Assembly: GCF_008329965.1 (NCBI RefSeq)
Contig: NZ_CP036150.1
Span: 682,001-746,000, forward strand
Direction of reading: 5' to 3'
Origin: Oceanispirochaeta crateris
GTDB lineage: Bacteria; Spirochaetota; Spirochaetia; DSM-2461
DNA length: 64,000 nt
Positions 53,496 to 62,986 of the stretch are shown here, piece by piece. The position numbers and the translations under genes are program-made. The notes beneath the pieces are model-generated. The model saw only the letters and a list, made by a program, of their open reading frames with translations, made no database searches and was not told the origin of the DNA. Position 1 is the stretch's first letter. Every line of letters begins with the position of its first letter.

Positions 53496-54482
53496 ATGAA
53501 AAAAATTTTAACACTTTCTGTTTTATTGCTGATCACTGCTGCCCTGGTTTTTGCCGGTGGACAGGGTGACTCATCATCAGCACCACAGAGAACTTTTGTC
53601 ACCATCGGAACTGGTGGAGTGACAGGTGTCTATTATCCTACAGGTGGTGCCATCAGTAAAATGGTGAATCAGAAATATGATGATTACGGTATTAAAGCTA
53701 CCGTTGAATCAACCGCAGGTTCCGTATTCAATGTCAATGCCATTCTGGCAGGAGATCTTGAATTTGGTATTGTTCAGTCTGATATACAGTTTCAGGCTTA
53801 CAATGGTACTAGTGACTGGAAAGAAGCAGGTCCACAGGAAAAACTGAGAGCCGTATTTTCAATTCACCCAGAGTCAGTTACTCTTCTAGCTGCAGATGAT
53901 GCAAACATTGAGACTTTTGAAGACATCAAGGGAAAAATTATCAACATCGGTAGCCCTGGATCCGGTCAAAGAGGGAATGCCATCGACATTATGAATGCCT
54001 ATGGAATTGACTGGGAAACAGACATCAAGGTCGAAAGTCTTAAGCCTTCAGAAGCTGCAAAAATGCTTCAGGATGGAAGAATTGATGCCTATTTCTATAC
54101 TGTAGGACATCCTAACGGTTCCTTCAAAGAGGCTACCTCAGGTACTAGAAAAGCTCATTTTGTTCCCATCACAAATATTGACGACTTGCTGGCTAGTTAC
54201 CCCTTTTATGCCGCATCCTTTATTCCTATCAGTGAATACCCCAATGCGACCAATACAGCTGATGTGGCCACTTTTGGTGTAAAAGCAACACTCTGTACTT
54301 CTTCTGATGTTTCCGATGATGTTGTTTATGCCATTACCAAAGAAGTTTTTGAAAACCTTGATACATTCAAGGGACTTCATCCGGCGTTTGCTGTCCTCAC
54401 AGCCGAGAGTATGCTCACCGGTCTCTCTGCACCTCTTCATGATGGTGCTTTGAAATACTTCAAAGAAGTTGGTCTTAAATAA
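53496..54482 (+). CDS. TAXI-family TRAP transporter solute-binding protein
   Basis: A 328-residue periplasmic receptor with a signal peptide (MKKILTLSVLLLITAALVFA then GGQGD). TFVTIGTGGVTGVYYPTGGAISK is the TAXI signature, followed by DLEFGIVQSDIQFQAYNG, INIGSPGSGQRGNA and DAYFYTVGHPNGSFKEA. The family binds small organic acids, often glutamate or aspartate, for Na+-coupled uptake. GGAGG lies 5 nt before the ATG. The fused permease is encoded downstream. Confidence 0.94.
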   Translation: MKKILTLSVLLLITAALVFAGGQGDSSSAPQRTFVTIGTGGVTGVYYPTGGAISKMVNQKYDDYGIKATVESTAGSVFNVNAILAGDLEFGIVQSDIQFQAYNGTSDWKEAGPQEKLRAVFSIHPESVTLLAADDANIETFEDIKGKIINIGSPGSGQRGNAIDIMNAYGIDWETDIKVESLKPSEAAKMLQDGRIDAYFYTVGHPNGSFKEATSGTRKAHFVPITNIDDLLASYPFYAASFIPISEYPNATNTADVATFGVKATLCTSSDVSDDVVYAITKEVFENLDTFKGLHPAFAVLTAESMLTGLSAPLHDGALKYFKEVGLK

Positions 54483-54496
54483 TCATATTTTGAAAT

Positions 54497-54582
54497 CCTG
54501 ATACATCATTTTACATTTGTATCAGGTTATACTGCCCCGGAAAATGTAATTCCGGGGTAAATCTTTGTTTCCGGGCAAAGAT
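54497..54582 (+). repeat. Three tandem inverted repeats between TAXI receptor and permease genes
   Basis: CCTGATAC/GTATCAGG (54497-54504, 54519-54526), CCCCGGAA/TTCCGGGG (54535-54542, 54550-54557) and ATCTTTG/CAAAGAT (54561-54567, 54576-54582) are all perfect. The loop of the third (TTTCCGGG, 54568-54575) can also pair with CCCGGAAA (54536-54543) of the second. No strong U-run follows. They may set different levels of receptor and permease mRNA. Confidence 0.6.
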
Positions 54583-54610
54583 ATTTGTTTGCTAAGGAGC
54601 CTCGTGTAAA

Positions 54611-56683
54611 ATGTTAAAAGAACTTGAAAATCAACCTAGCGATGCAGACCTGGACAAGGCTCAAAGAATTGTTGATGAAGCGGAAGGGGGAACCCGAAAC
54701 GTCGAGAGCGGTATCAGTCGCTGGGTCATTCCCGTCATTGCAGCATCCTGGTCAATATTTCAATTGGCAATCTCTTCTTTTATTTTGTTGGAGAGTACAC
54801 TTGTCCGGGCCATACATCTGGCCTTTGCCATCTGCCTTGTATTTCTCAGTCATCCCTTATTCAAAAAACCTAAAAAAAACCGTTTTCTCAATTACTTCGC
54901 TAAAACCGACCGCTTTACCGCGGTTGATTACATACTAGCTGGGGCTGCCACATTGTTGGCCCTTTATATCGCCATTGATTACGCCGGAATCAGTCTACGT
55001 CAGGGGATTCCTCTTGATAGAGATATAATCTTTGGATTCATATTGGTTCTCATGCTCCTGGAGGCCGCCAGACGTTCTTTGGGTCCCGCATTGCCAATTG
55101 TGGCTATCATATTTATACTTTACAGCTTTCTCGGACCATACATGCCTTCTGTTCTGGCTTTTAAGGGTGTTTCTGTTCAGAGATTTATTGGTCAGATTAC
55201 CCTTTCTACTGAAGGGATTTACGGTGTTCCTCTGGATGTGTCTGCAACCATTGTTTTCCTTTTTGTTCTATTTGGAGCCATGCTGGATAAGGCGGGTGCC
55301 GGAAAATACTTTGTAGATCTGGCCTTTAGTCTTATGGGTCAATACAAGGGCGGGCCAGCCAAGGCCGCCGTTCTGGCCAGTGGACTTACCGGAATGGTCT
55401 CCGGTTCGAGTATTGCCAATACGGTAACCACTGGGACCTTTACCATTCCTCTTATGAAGAGTGTCGGATATCCCGCCTATAAGGCTGCTGCTGTGGAGGT
55501 TGCCTGCAGTACCAATGGACAGCTCATGCCCCCCATTATGGGAGCCGCCGCCTTTATCATTGCTGAATACTGTAATCTGGAGTATGTGGAAGTTATCAGA
55601 GCCGCCTTCATACCGGCTGTGGTGTCTTACATTGCTCTTATGTACATCACTCATCTGGAGGCTTCTAAGCTGGGATTAAAAGGGGTTCCAAAGTCGGACT
55701 TACCTCCTTTCTGGAAGACTTTTTTTGCAGGGATTCATTTTTTGATTCCCCTCATCTTTCTCATTATTGAACTTGTCGTGTACAGACACTCACCCGCACT
55801 GGCGGCATTCCGAGCGATCCTTGCACTGGCAGCTCTCATTTATATTCAGAATATTTACAGGGCGCATAAGAAGAATGAATCCATAAAAAAAGCGGTGAAA
55901 CATGCATCCTGGCAGATCATGACATCTCTAGTCGCCGGTGGTAAAAACATGATGGGAATCGGAGTCGCCGTTGCATCTGCAGGAATTATCGTCGGAGTAG
56001 TTACCCTTGGTCTGGGTGGAATCATCACAGAAGTGATTGAAGTTCTCTCTGGTGGGAATTTTCTCCTCATACTGGTTATTACGGCCATCGCCAGCCTGAT
56101 TCTGGGTATGGGTCTTCCTACCACGGCAAACTACATTGTCATGGCCTCTTTGACTGCTCCTGTGATTTTAACATTGGGTGCCAAAAATGGAATTGTTATT
56201 CCTTTGATTGCAGCGCATCTATTTGTTTTCTTCTTTGGAATTCTTGCGGATGATACACCTCCTGTAGGATTAGCTGCTTTTGCCGCCTCGGCTATTGCAA
56301 AATCTGACCCCATTAAGACCGGTATACAGGGATTCACCTATGATATCAGAACGGCCATACTTCCCTTTATGTTTATATTTAACACCGAACTTCTCCTTAT
56401 TGGCGTTGATTCTGTTTTCTATGGCATTTGGATCTTTATTTCTGCTCTGATCGCCATGTTTGCCTTTGCAGGATTGACTCAAAATTATTTTTTTACCAAG
56501 AACAAGTGGTTCGAAGGTGTTTTGCTGGGCTTCTCTGCACTGACTCTACTGCGTCCCTCCTTAGTGGGAGGATGGATAGGATTATCTGCGGCCCCCAAAC
56601 CTATGATCATGATGATGGGGATTTTCCTTGTGGCTCTGGTCTATATGTATCAGCGTTTGAGGGTTAGAAGATCAGCAGCCTGA
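54611..56683 (+). CDS. TRAP transporter permease, fused 4TM/12TM (DctQM-like)
   Basis: A 690-residue polytopic protein joining the small (DctQ) and large (DctM) TRAP subunits. A charged N-terminus of about 40 residues is followed by four helices, then the large subunit with GLTGMVSGSSIANTVTTGTFTIP, EVACSTNGQLMPPIMGAAAFI and GLPTTANYIVMASLTAP, which form the Na+ and substrate sites. It works with the TAXI receptor encoded upstream. AAGGAG lies 11 nt before the ATG. A strong terminator follows. Confidence 0.94.
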   Translation: MLKELENQPSDADLDKAQRIVDEAEGGTRNVESGISRWVIPVIAASWSIFQLAISSFILLESTLVRAIHLAFAICLVFLSHPLFKKPKKNRFLNYFAKTDRFTAVDYILAGAATLLALYIAIDYAGISLRQGIPLDRDIIFGFILVLMLLEAARRSLGPALPIVAIIFILYSFLGPYMPSVLAFKGVSVQRFIGQITLSTEGIYGVPLDVSATIVFLFVLFGAMLDKAGAGKYFVDLAFSLMGQYKGGPAKAAVLASGLTGMVSGSSIANTVTTGTFTIPLMKSVGYPAYKAAAVEVACSTNGQLMPPIMGAAAFIIAEYCNLEYVEVIRAAFIPAVVSYIALMYITHLEASKLGLKGVPKSDLPPFWKTFFAGIHFLIPLIFLIIELVVYRHSPALAAFRAILALAALIYIQNIYRAHKKNESIKKAVKHASWQIMTSLVAGGKNMMGIGVAVASAGIIVGVVTLGLGGIITEVIEVLSGGNFLLILVITAIASLILGMGLPTTANYIVMASLTAPVILTLGAKNGIVIPLIAAHLFVFFFGILADDTPPVGLAAFAASAIAKSDPIKTGIQGFTYDIRTAILPFMFIFNTELLLIGVDSVFYGIWIFISALIAMFAFAGLTQNYFFTKNKWFEGVLLGFSALTLLRPSLVGGWIGLSAAPKPMIMMMGIFLVALVYMYQRLRVRRSAA

Positions 56684-56702
56684 TTTTTGTTTAAAACCTT
56701 AG

Positions 56703-56731
56703 ATCCCGGGTCAAAAGCCCGGGATTTTTTT
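56703..56731 (+). terminator. Intrinsic terminator of TRAP operon
   Basis: ATCCCGGG (56703-56710) pairs with CCCGGGAT (56718-56725), followed by seven T residues. Confidence 0.9.
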
Positions 56732-56770
56732 ATGCTCCGATTTTTTTATAAACCGAAAACAGCCCGGGTC

Positions 56771-56799
56771 TTGCGAGTCCCAGAGGAGTAGATTAAGAT
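56771..56799 (+). promoter_or_regulatory. Promoter of fapA-like gene, placed for a leaderless transcript
   Basis: TTGCGA (56771-56776), 17-nt spacer, TAAGAT (56794-56799), then 6 nt (AAAATC) to the ATG. A GAGGAG at 56783-56788 is 17 nt from the ATG, too far to act as a ribosome site, and lies in the spacer. Confidence 0.6.
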
Positions 56800-56805
56800 A
56801 AAATC

Positions 56806-58464
56806 ATGTCGGACCGCATCAGTACTGATGAAAGATTCAGTCTCTATTATAGAAACGGTTATGCCGTATTACGAGTCTATCCCCCCTCATCTCCCGAGAA
56901 TAGAGTTTTTGCCGAAGAGGTCATGAATCGCATGAAGATTCTGGGTATTCCCATGGTAAGAATGATCCGATTGGAGGAGATCATTGAGAGAGGGGATGGT
57001 AAAATCGAAAAATTGGTGGAATGGCCTGCCGGAGTTCATCTCTCTCCCTCCCTTCAACTGAGAATCGGGGAAGACAGAATGACAGCAGAAGTCTTTATTG
57101 AGCCTCCCAAAAGCGGCGGGGGTAAGGTCACAGAAGAACAGTTTCAGCATTTATTGGAAGATCATAAGATTTTGCATGGTGTACATAAGAATGTCATTGC
57201 CGATTGTATTGCCCACGAACGTTATAATGAGTGGATTGAAATAGCCCAAGGTACGGCTCCAATTCATGGACGGGGCGGTAAGGTTAAGTATTTTTTCAGC
57301 CGGGCTCCTGGAAAACCCTTCAGGGAGCTTCCCTTTGGACGAATTGATTTGAAAGAATTGAATTTTATTCAGTACAAAGAAGCAGGTGATGTTCTAGCCG
57401 AGCTTGAAGAACCCGTGAAGCCCCGGGATGGCAGGGATGTGACGGGTGAGACGGTCTCGGCCTCAGCTGCGGGAGAGGGCGAAACTCTCATTGCCGGAAA
57501 CCTCACTGAGATTCGGGACGGAAAAATATATGCTCTTGAAAGCGGAAACGTCCGACTGGAGAAAAATGCCGTAGTTCTAGAGCCTGTGGTTACTGTCGAC
57601 AATGTAGATTATCAAACAGGTAACCTCGTTTTTCAGGGTTCGGTTATCGTCAAAGGCCATGTGGCTGATGGTTTTAGTATCAAAGCTTCGGGTGATATTC
57701 AAATTGGTAAGAGTGTGGGACGGGTCACCCTTGAAACTGGCCGTAATCTTCTGCTTCAGTCTGGTATCAACGGTGATAAAGAAGGTCATCTGGAAGTGCA
57801 AGGTGATCTATATACCCGTTTCATTGAGAGCAGTTTTGTTCATGTGAAAGGATCTGCCTTTGTATCCGGAGCACTCCTTAACAGCACTGTTAAGATTGGT
57901 GGCGGTCTCATGCTCGAGGGCGGGCGCTGTGAGATTGTCGGTGGATTAACCGTGGCAAAGGGCTGGGTGAAATGCCGGAAAATTGGCAGCCTCTATGAAG
58001 CCAAAACCAATGTGGTTGTCGGAGTGAAACCGGAAGAGCTGGATGTGTTTTTTAAAATTCTGAAAGACATTGAAAAATTAAGAGAAGAACAGGACAATCT
58101 GGACAAACTGGTTCGCCATTATACAAAACTCTGTAGCTCTTCAGAGGCCACAGAATTGAATTTCAGGCAAAAGGAACAGGCCGAGGCTCAAGTGATGATG
58201 ATGACCAGGAAGATTCAGGATAAATCAAAGGATCTTCAGATTATGAGAAAAGAATTGACTCCCTCAGAAGAGAGTTTTGTCCTTGCTGAAGACATGATTT
58301 ACATGGGAACCAAAATCAGTTTTGGCCTGCTGGATTTTACACCCGTACAAAGAGGCGCCAGTAAGACAATCCTACAGGCCAGGGATGGTAAAATTAGGGA
58401 AACCGGCTATAACCCGGCTCAGATTCCCGAAGAGATTAAAAGACTATTACCTGGTAAAAACTAA
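56806..58464 (+). CDS. FapA family protein (DUF342)
   Basis: A 552-residue cytoplasmic protein. The N-terminal half has the FapA fold, the middle (about 265-400) is a right-handed beta-helix-like repeat (VIVKGHVADGFSIKASGDIQIGKSV and similar), and the C-terminus has a coiled coil (about 420-495; EKLREEQDNLDKLVRHY). DUF342 proteins such as Vibrio FapA affect flagellar assembly or polar placement; the mechanism is unclear. No flagellar genes flank it here. It appears to be transcribed alone from a promoter just after the TRAP terminator, with no ribosome site. Confidence 0.88.
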   Translation: MSDRISTDERFSLYYRNGYAVLRVYPPSSPENRVFAEEVMNRMKILGIPMVRMIRLEEIIERGDGKIEKLVEWPAGVHLSPSLQLRIGEDRMTAEVFIEPPKSGGGKVTEEQFQHLLEDHKILHGVHKNVIADCIAHERYNEWIEIAQGTAPIHGRGGKVKYFFSRAPGKPFRELPFGRIDLKELNFIQYKEAGDVLAELEEPVKPRDGRDVTGETVSASAAGEGETLIAGNLTEIRDGKIYALESGNVRLEKNAVVLEPVVTVDNVDYQTGNLVFQGSVIVKGHVADGFSIKASGDIQIGKSVGRVTLETGRNLLLQSGINGDKEGHLEVQGDLYTRFIESSFVHVKGSAFVSGALLNSTVKIGGGLMLEGGRCEIVGGLTVAKGWVKCRKIGSLYEAKTNVVVGVKPEELDVFFKILKDIEKLREEQDNLDKLVRHYTKLCSSSEATELNFRQKEQAEAQVMMMTRKIQDKSKDLQIMRKELTPSEESFVLAEDMIYMGTKISFGLLDFTPVQRGASKTILQARDGKIRETGYNPAQIPEEIKRLLPGKN

Positions 58465-58483
58465 CTGTCACACTGAGTGAAAA

Positions 58484-59371
58484 TCAATTTTTTACAGATC
58501 TGATTTCTTTGACAAAAATTCCAATAATAATGATAAAAAGACCGGCCACAGTCGTCAGGGCAATGGTTTCTTTTAAAATCAGTGAAATCCATAAAAGAGA
58601 CAGAAAGGGTGAAAGATAAACCAGATGGCTGATCCGGGCCGGCTGGTCAGCCTTTGCCAGGGCCAATCCCCATATAACAAAGGTAATTCCCATTTCAAAG
58701 AGTCCCACCCAGGCGGTCCAGAGTAACACCGAGGAGTTGAGGGGCGGAAAACCAGGCGAGATCATCGGCTTTAATAGGACAAGCAGGGGAATGACCAGGA
58801 AAAAATTCCAAAACAGACTGGAACTCTCTGAGCCTGAATGCCTCTGTCCGGCCAGCCAGTAGACCGCCCAGATGACGGCACTCAATAATGCCAAAAAGAT
58901 TCCCTTGAGACTGAGGGCTCCCATTTGAAAACGGTTGCCTCCTTGGCTGATAAGGACAAGTCCCGCTAGGCAGATGGCCAAAGATATAGCATCCTGTTTT
59001 GTTGGCCTTTTTTTGAGGATGGGGACAGAAAGCAGAACCAGCATGAGGGGCCAGGTATAATTGAGAGGTTGCGCAATTTGAGCCGGCAGAAGGTCATAGC
59101 TGGCAAATAGAACGAGGTAGTAGCTTCCGGGATTGAGAAGGCCGCCAAGAAGATAGATCCGAAATGTCTTCCTCGTCAAAATAAATCCTGAGAATCCCCT
59201 GTATTGTACGATCACGACGATGAATAGGAGGACAACAGACCAGATTGAGGATAACAGGAGAAGATCAAAGGGACTAAGCAGCATAAGAGATTTCTTAAAG
59301 GCTGTGGCGACTGTTGACCAGAGGATCACAGCCAAAATTGCCAGTAAGACGGCCTGTTTGTTGTTTTTCAT
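58484..59371 (-). CDS. DMT/EamA-family transporter
   Basis: A 295-residue membrane protein with ten hydrophobic helices in two EamA repeats; LWSTVATAFKKSLMLLSPFDLLLL and the second-repeat ALLSAVIWAVYWLAGQRH are typical. EamA members export metabolites or amino acids; the substrate cannot be inferred. It overlaps the TrmJ-like gene by 4 nt (ATGA). A second, unrelated-in-sequence EamA gene lies 1 kb away on the other strand. Confidence 0.88.
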   Translation of the reverse strand: MKNNKQAVLLAILAVILWSTVATAFKKSLMLLSPFDLLLLSSIWSVVLLFIVVIVQYRGFSGFILTRKTFRIYLLGGLLNPGSYYLVLFASYDLLPAQIAQPLNYTWPLMLVLLSVPILKKRPTKQDAISLAICLAGLVLISQGGNRFQMGALSLKGIFLALLSAVIWAVYWLAGQRHSGSESSSLFWNFFLVIPLLVLLKPMISPGFPPLNSSVLLWTAWVGLFEMGITFVIWGLALAKADQPARISHLVYLSPFLSLLWISLILKETIALTTVAGLFIIIIGIFVKEIRSVKN

Positions 59372-60102
59372 TTTGATTCTTTGTGATTTAAATTCAAATG
59401 CTTCAGCTTCTGGAAAACTTTTTCCAGGTGGTCTGCTTCCTTCTCTGATAGAGCGGCTCTGGCAAAAATATCCCTGAAGAATAAGCGCGTATTATAACGG
59501 TCCGTCTTATCATAGTATCCGGACTCCTTGAGAGTCGACTCCACCGTATCTGCAAGGGCCTCAATTTTTAACAAAGGAACGGGAGAACGGTCCCCCAGTC
59601 CTGCTTCTGCCTGTCTGAAGAAAACATAGCACAGGAGCTGTACCGCATGAGATAGGTTCAATGAGGGATTCTTAGGGTTGCCCGGGATATGACAGGCCAT
59701 CGTACAAGCAGCCATCTCATTATCACTCAAGCCGTTTTGTTCATTTCCAAAGACCAAAGCCATCTCTCCCGAACAGGTTGCCGCGGCCATAGACGCCAGT
59801 TCTTCCGGCAGGTAGGACAACTTTTTTCGGTGTTTGCCCCGCCTTCGGCTTATCCCCGCCGCCATGACTGTTTCACTGAGTGCCTCATTTAATGAGTCAC
59901 AAACTCTAGCATTCTCAAAAATGGGTAGGGCATGAAGGGCCATCATCTTGACCTGACTCGTGTCAATTCCGCTCATATCGCCGACTAGAGTGAGCTTGCT
60001 GATGCCCATGTTCTCCATGCTGCGGCATACGGCGCCGATATTCAGGCTTCCCTCGGGATGGCAGAGAACTATTCTAATGCGGTTTAGAAAGCTTGTGGTC
60101 AT
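59368..60102 (-). CDS. TrmJ-like SPOUT tRNA/RNA 2'-O-methyltransferase
   Basis: A 244-residue SPOUT enzyme. IRIVLCHPEGSLNIGAVCRSMENMG at the N-terminus, ALVFGNEQNGLSD in the middle and NPSLNLSHAVQLLCYVFF in the knot match the TrmJ/LasT branch, which methylates tRNA position 32 ribose. A helical C-terminal extension (from about 175) is also TrmJ-like. No ribosome site precedes the ATG; TATAAT lies exactly 6 nt upstream. Confidence 0.88.
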   Translation of the reverse strand: MTTSFLNRIRIVLCHPEGSLNIGAVCRSMENMGISKLTLVGDMSGIDTSQVKMMALHALPIFENARVCDSLNEALSETVMAAGISRRRGKHRKKLSYLPEELASMAAATCSGEMALVFGNEQNGLSDNEMAACTMACHIPGNPKNPSLNLSHAVQLLCYVFFRQAEAGLGDRSPVPLLKIEALADTVESTLKESGYYDKTDRYNTRLFFRDIFARAALSEKEADHLEKVFQKLKHLNLNHKESK

Positions 60103-60108
60103 TCTGGT

Positions 60109-60136
60109 ATTATATAAGATTTTATATTCCGGTAAA
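60109..60136 (-). promoter_or_regulatory. Promoter of TrmJ-like gene, placed for a leaderless transcript
   Basis: Consensus -10 TATAAT (60114-60109) ends 6 nt before the ATG; TTTACC (60136-60131) is a 4-of-6 -35 at 16-nt spacing. Confidence 0.6.
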
Positions 60137-60244
60137 GGCCTTATGACCTAAGTCCTAACCCTTGAAAATCCCTGTATACTGATCCCATTCTAGGAGTTTT
60201 TACCCCGTCTTGGTTGGAGAGGCAGTATTCGTCTCTTAAACCCT

Positions 60245-60272
60245 TTGCAATATGTATGAAATAGGGTATAGA
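60245..60272 (+). promoter_or_regulatory. Promoter of second EamA gene
   Basis: TTGCAA (60245-60250), 16-nt spacer, TATAGA (60267-60272), with AGGAG and ATG about 10-20 nt downstream. Confidence 0.55.
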
Positions 60273-60293
60273 TTGCCCTAATAGGAGCTGGTA

Positions 60294-61238
60294 ATGAAAG
60301 AAAAAAATAACCAAACAACGGCCATCATCGCCCTAAGCGTTGCCGTTATTCTCTGGGGAGGATCATTCAGCGCCATGCGGACGACACTGCTGTATTTGAA
60401 TCCTATGTCTGTCATGTGGCTCAGAATGGTACTGGCCTCTCTGGTTATTCTTCCCTTTTCATCCAGACTAAGACCGCCAAAGGGGTGGAAAAAAGATATA
60501 AAATACCTCCTGCCGATGGTTCTATTTCAACCCTGCCTCTATTTTTTGCTTGAATCCAATGCCCTTCGTTTTACAACGTCTTCTCAGGCCGGTGTTATCT
60601 CTTCATTTGTACCACTCTTTGTGTCTTTAGGAGCTTGGATGTTCTTAAAGGAAAAACTGCATAAAAGAGGTATTTGGGGATTAATCCTGTCCATAAGCGG
60701 TGTTGTTGCGTTGACACTCTTAAATAAGAGCAATGAGTCGGGACAAAGGTTGATCCTTGGGAATATTATGGAAGTTGGAGCCATGGTTTGTGCTGCAGCC
60801 AATATGTTGATCATTAAAAAATTGTCATCCCGCTATAATCCCTGGACAATGACTATGATGCAATGTTTTGCAGGGGTTATTTTCTTTATGCCCGGTTTTT
60901 TCCTAATCCAGGAGCAGGGGTGGGTTCTGAACAGTCAGACCATCCTGCTTCTTCTCTATCTGGGAGCTCCGGTCAGTCTGGGTGCCTTTGGTCTTTACAA
61001 TCTAGGAATGAGCCGTATGACCGCCTCGGGTGCCTCTGTGTTTATCAATCTGGTCCCTGTGGTGGCCGTCCTGGCAGGATGGATCTTATTAAACGAGTCA
61101 TTGACAGCCCTGCAGATGATGGCCTCGATAGCCGTGATCCTAGGGGTTTTGCTCAGTCAACTGAGAGCTTCTTCAGAGATGAGGGAAAGGAACAGGAGTA
61201 AAAGATCTGGATCAAAAATCGATCCGCTCTGGTCCTGA
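60294..61238 (+). CDS. DMT/EamA-family transporter
   Basis: A 314-residue membrane protein with ten helices in two EamA repeats (VILWGGSFSAMRTTLLYLNPMSV; GAMVCAAANMLIIKKL). The substrate is unknown. The ATG has AGGAG 6 nt upstream. The last 27 codons, a Lys/Arg-rich cytoplasmic tail, overlap the 3' end of the convergent HD-GYP gene by 82 nt, which is unusual and constrains both sequences. Confidence 0.88.
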   Translation: MKEKNNQTTAIIALSVAVILWGGSFSAMRTTLLYLNPMSVMWLRMVLASLVILPFSSRLRPPKGWKKDIKYLLPMVLFQPCLYFLLESNALRFTTSSQAGVISSFVPLFVSLGAWMFLKEKLHKRGIWGLILSISGVVALTLLNKSNESGQRLILGNIMEVGAMVCAAANMLIIKKLSSRYNPWTMTMMQCFAGVIFFMPGFFLIQEQGWVLNSQTILLLLYLGAPVSLGAFGLYNLGMSRMTASGASVFINLVPVVAVLAGWILLNESLTALQMMASIAVILGVLLSQLRASSEMRERNRSKRSGSKIDPLWS

Positions 61239-62980
61239 AGGAAGGTATAACTTTCTTCAGGGGTAAAACCCTTGCGGTATGGACGATCTTCACTGATGGC
61301 ATCATACACATCCGCCAGGGTGAGGATTCTGGCAATGAGGGGAATCCTCTTTCCTGACAATCCATCGGGGTAGCCGCTGCCATCCCATTTCTCATGATGA
61401 TGCCTGACTCCCATCCTGACTTCTTCGAATCCTGGTAAGTCTTGTATGATCGTATCTCCCTTTTGCGGATGACTCTTAATGATTGTAAATTCTTCCTCAG
61501 AGAGTCTTCCAGGTTTGTCCAGGATTGCCTCTGGAATACCCAGTTTACCAATATCATGTAAGAGAGCGGCGATGCGTATATTTTGGATTTCTTCAGTATT
61601 CATGTTCAACTTTTTGCCCAGGGCGATAGACAATGATGAGACCCGTTCGCTATGTCCTGCAGTCCATCGGGATTTAGCATCGACGCTACGGGTTAGGGCC
61701 ATCAGAATCCCCTTTGACATGTCCTCCCTTTGTTCCACTTCATTCATACTGCGCAGGGCTACACCAACCTGATCTGCGAGCATTCCCAGGGCTTCTCTGT
61801 CCTGATCTGAAAACTGATTCTGGGAGATAATGAGAGTCGCCATCCGTTCTTCATTGTTTAGGATAGGGATGGCAATTGTTTCTTCCTGTATCAGATCGGG
61901 AAGAAGTATGTCCTTATGAATTTCTAAATCATTGTCACTCATTTCACGGATGTCATTACTGATGTTCAGAAAGTGTTCCGGGAGGGTTTGGAAGGAAATG
62001 ATCCTGCCTAGAGTAATATTTCTGTCGGGAACCAGGGCTGAAAGCACTGCTCCATCCTTACGATGGACAAACACTGCAACCGGATTTGAATCAAACTGTT
62101 CAGAAATATAGTTCGCCACTTTTTTCAGAAGATCCCTGCGGGATAGGGAAGACAGGACGGCCTTGTCTATCCTGTTCATGGTTTGCATTGAGTCAAATCG
62201 GTGTTTTAGATTTAGACTCATCTTATCCAAAGAACGGGCCAGGATGCCTATATCATCCAGGCGCTTGCTTTTGAAATGAACTTCCATATCCCCTTTTGAG
62301 AAAAGGAGGGCCTGTTCGGCCAGTTTTTGAATGGGTCTTGAAAGAGATTTTGCAAAAAAGGCCCCCAGGATGAGAGAGAGGGTGAGAACGATGGTTGTAA
62401 ATGAAATAAATGTCCTTTTTTCGCTTTCTAAAAATTTTAGGAGTCCTTCCCGCTCTAATGAGACATGCAGAATGTAATACATATTGTCATTTTCAGAGGT
62501 AAGATCGAAAAAAAGTTCTTTTCTACCTTCCATTCCAATGAATATATCCGGATTATAAATGTGTTTTTTTCCTATGGCACTTTGAAGCTGGTTTTTCAGT
62601 CCTGTTGGGATTGACTCCTCTGTTTGGGGAAATCCTTGGGAGAAGAGGTTTATCCATTCTGAATCATCAGGCTTATGACTGTAGAGACTCAAACCAATCT
62701 TGTCTTTATGGTCCTGGGGTATGAGGTTGGACAGAACCCTCTTTAATTCATTTCCTACCTGAGGGGTATCAACGAAGGCTTTGTATAATAAATCCGGTTC
62801 ATCCGAATCAAATAAATCCTGTAATCTTTCGGAAAACTCGCGTTTGAAGGTCTGATAAATCTCAAAAGAGCTTAAGGCTGTACTCGTCAAAAAAGACATA
62901 TAACCGACAATCAGCCCAAAAAACACAAATAGGAGTGTGATTTTAAGGAATAGTAACTTGGAACCTAGACGATATTGCAT
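61157..62980 (-). CDS. Membrane HAMP--GAF--HD-GYP phosphodiesterase
   Basis: A 607-residue sensor: first helix (10-35), periplasmic domain (about 36-185), second helix (about 190-210), HAMP (SKSLSRPIQKLAEQALLFSKGD), a GAF domain (about 265-410) and HD-GYP. HDIGKLGIPEAILDKPGRLS begins at H475, and HHHEKWDGSGYPDG contains the GYP at 536-538, so it should be an active cyclic-di-GMP phosphodiesterase sensing an external signal. No ribosome site is seen; a TTGAAT/TACATT promoter ends 6 nt before the ATG. Confidence 0.92.
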   Translation of the reverse strand: MQYRLGSKLLFLKITLLFVFFGLIVGYMSFLTSTALSSFEIYQTFKREFSERLQDLFDSDEPDLLYKAFVDTPQVGNELKRVLSNLIPQDHKDKIGLSLYSHKPDDSEWINLFSQGFPQTEESIPTGLKNQLQSAIGKKHIYNPDIFIGMEGRKELFFDLTSENDNMYYILHVSLEREGLLKFLESEKRTFISFTTIVLTLSLILGAFFAKSLSRPIQKLAEQALLFSKGDMEVHFKSKRLDDIGILARSLDKMSLNLKHRFDSMQTMNRIDKAVLSSLSRRDLLKKVANYISEQFDSNPVAVFVHRKDGAVLSALVPDRNITLGRIISFQTLPEHFLNISNDIREMSDNDLEIHKDILLPDLIQEETIAIPILNNEERMATLIISQNQFSDQDREALGMLADQVGVALRSMNEVEQREDMSKGILMALTRSVDAKSRWTAGHSERVSSLSIALGKKLNMNTEEIQNIRIAALLHDIGKLGIPEAILDKPGRLSEEEFTIIKSHPQKGDTIIQDLPGFEEVRMGVRHHHEKWDGSGYPDGLSGKRIPLIARILTLADVYDAISEDRPYRKGFTPEESYTFLQDQSGSIFDPDLLLLFLSLISEEALS

Positions 62981-62986
62981 CGGATC

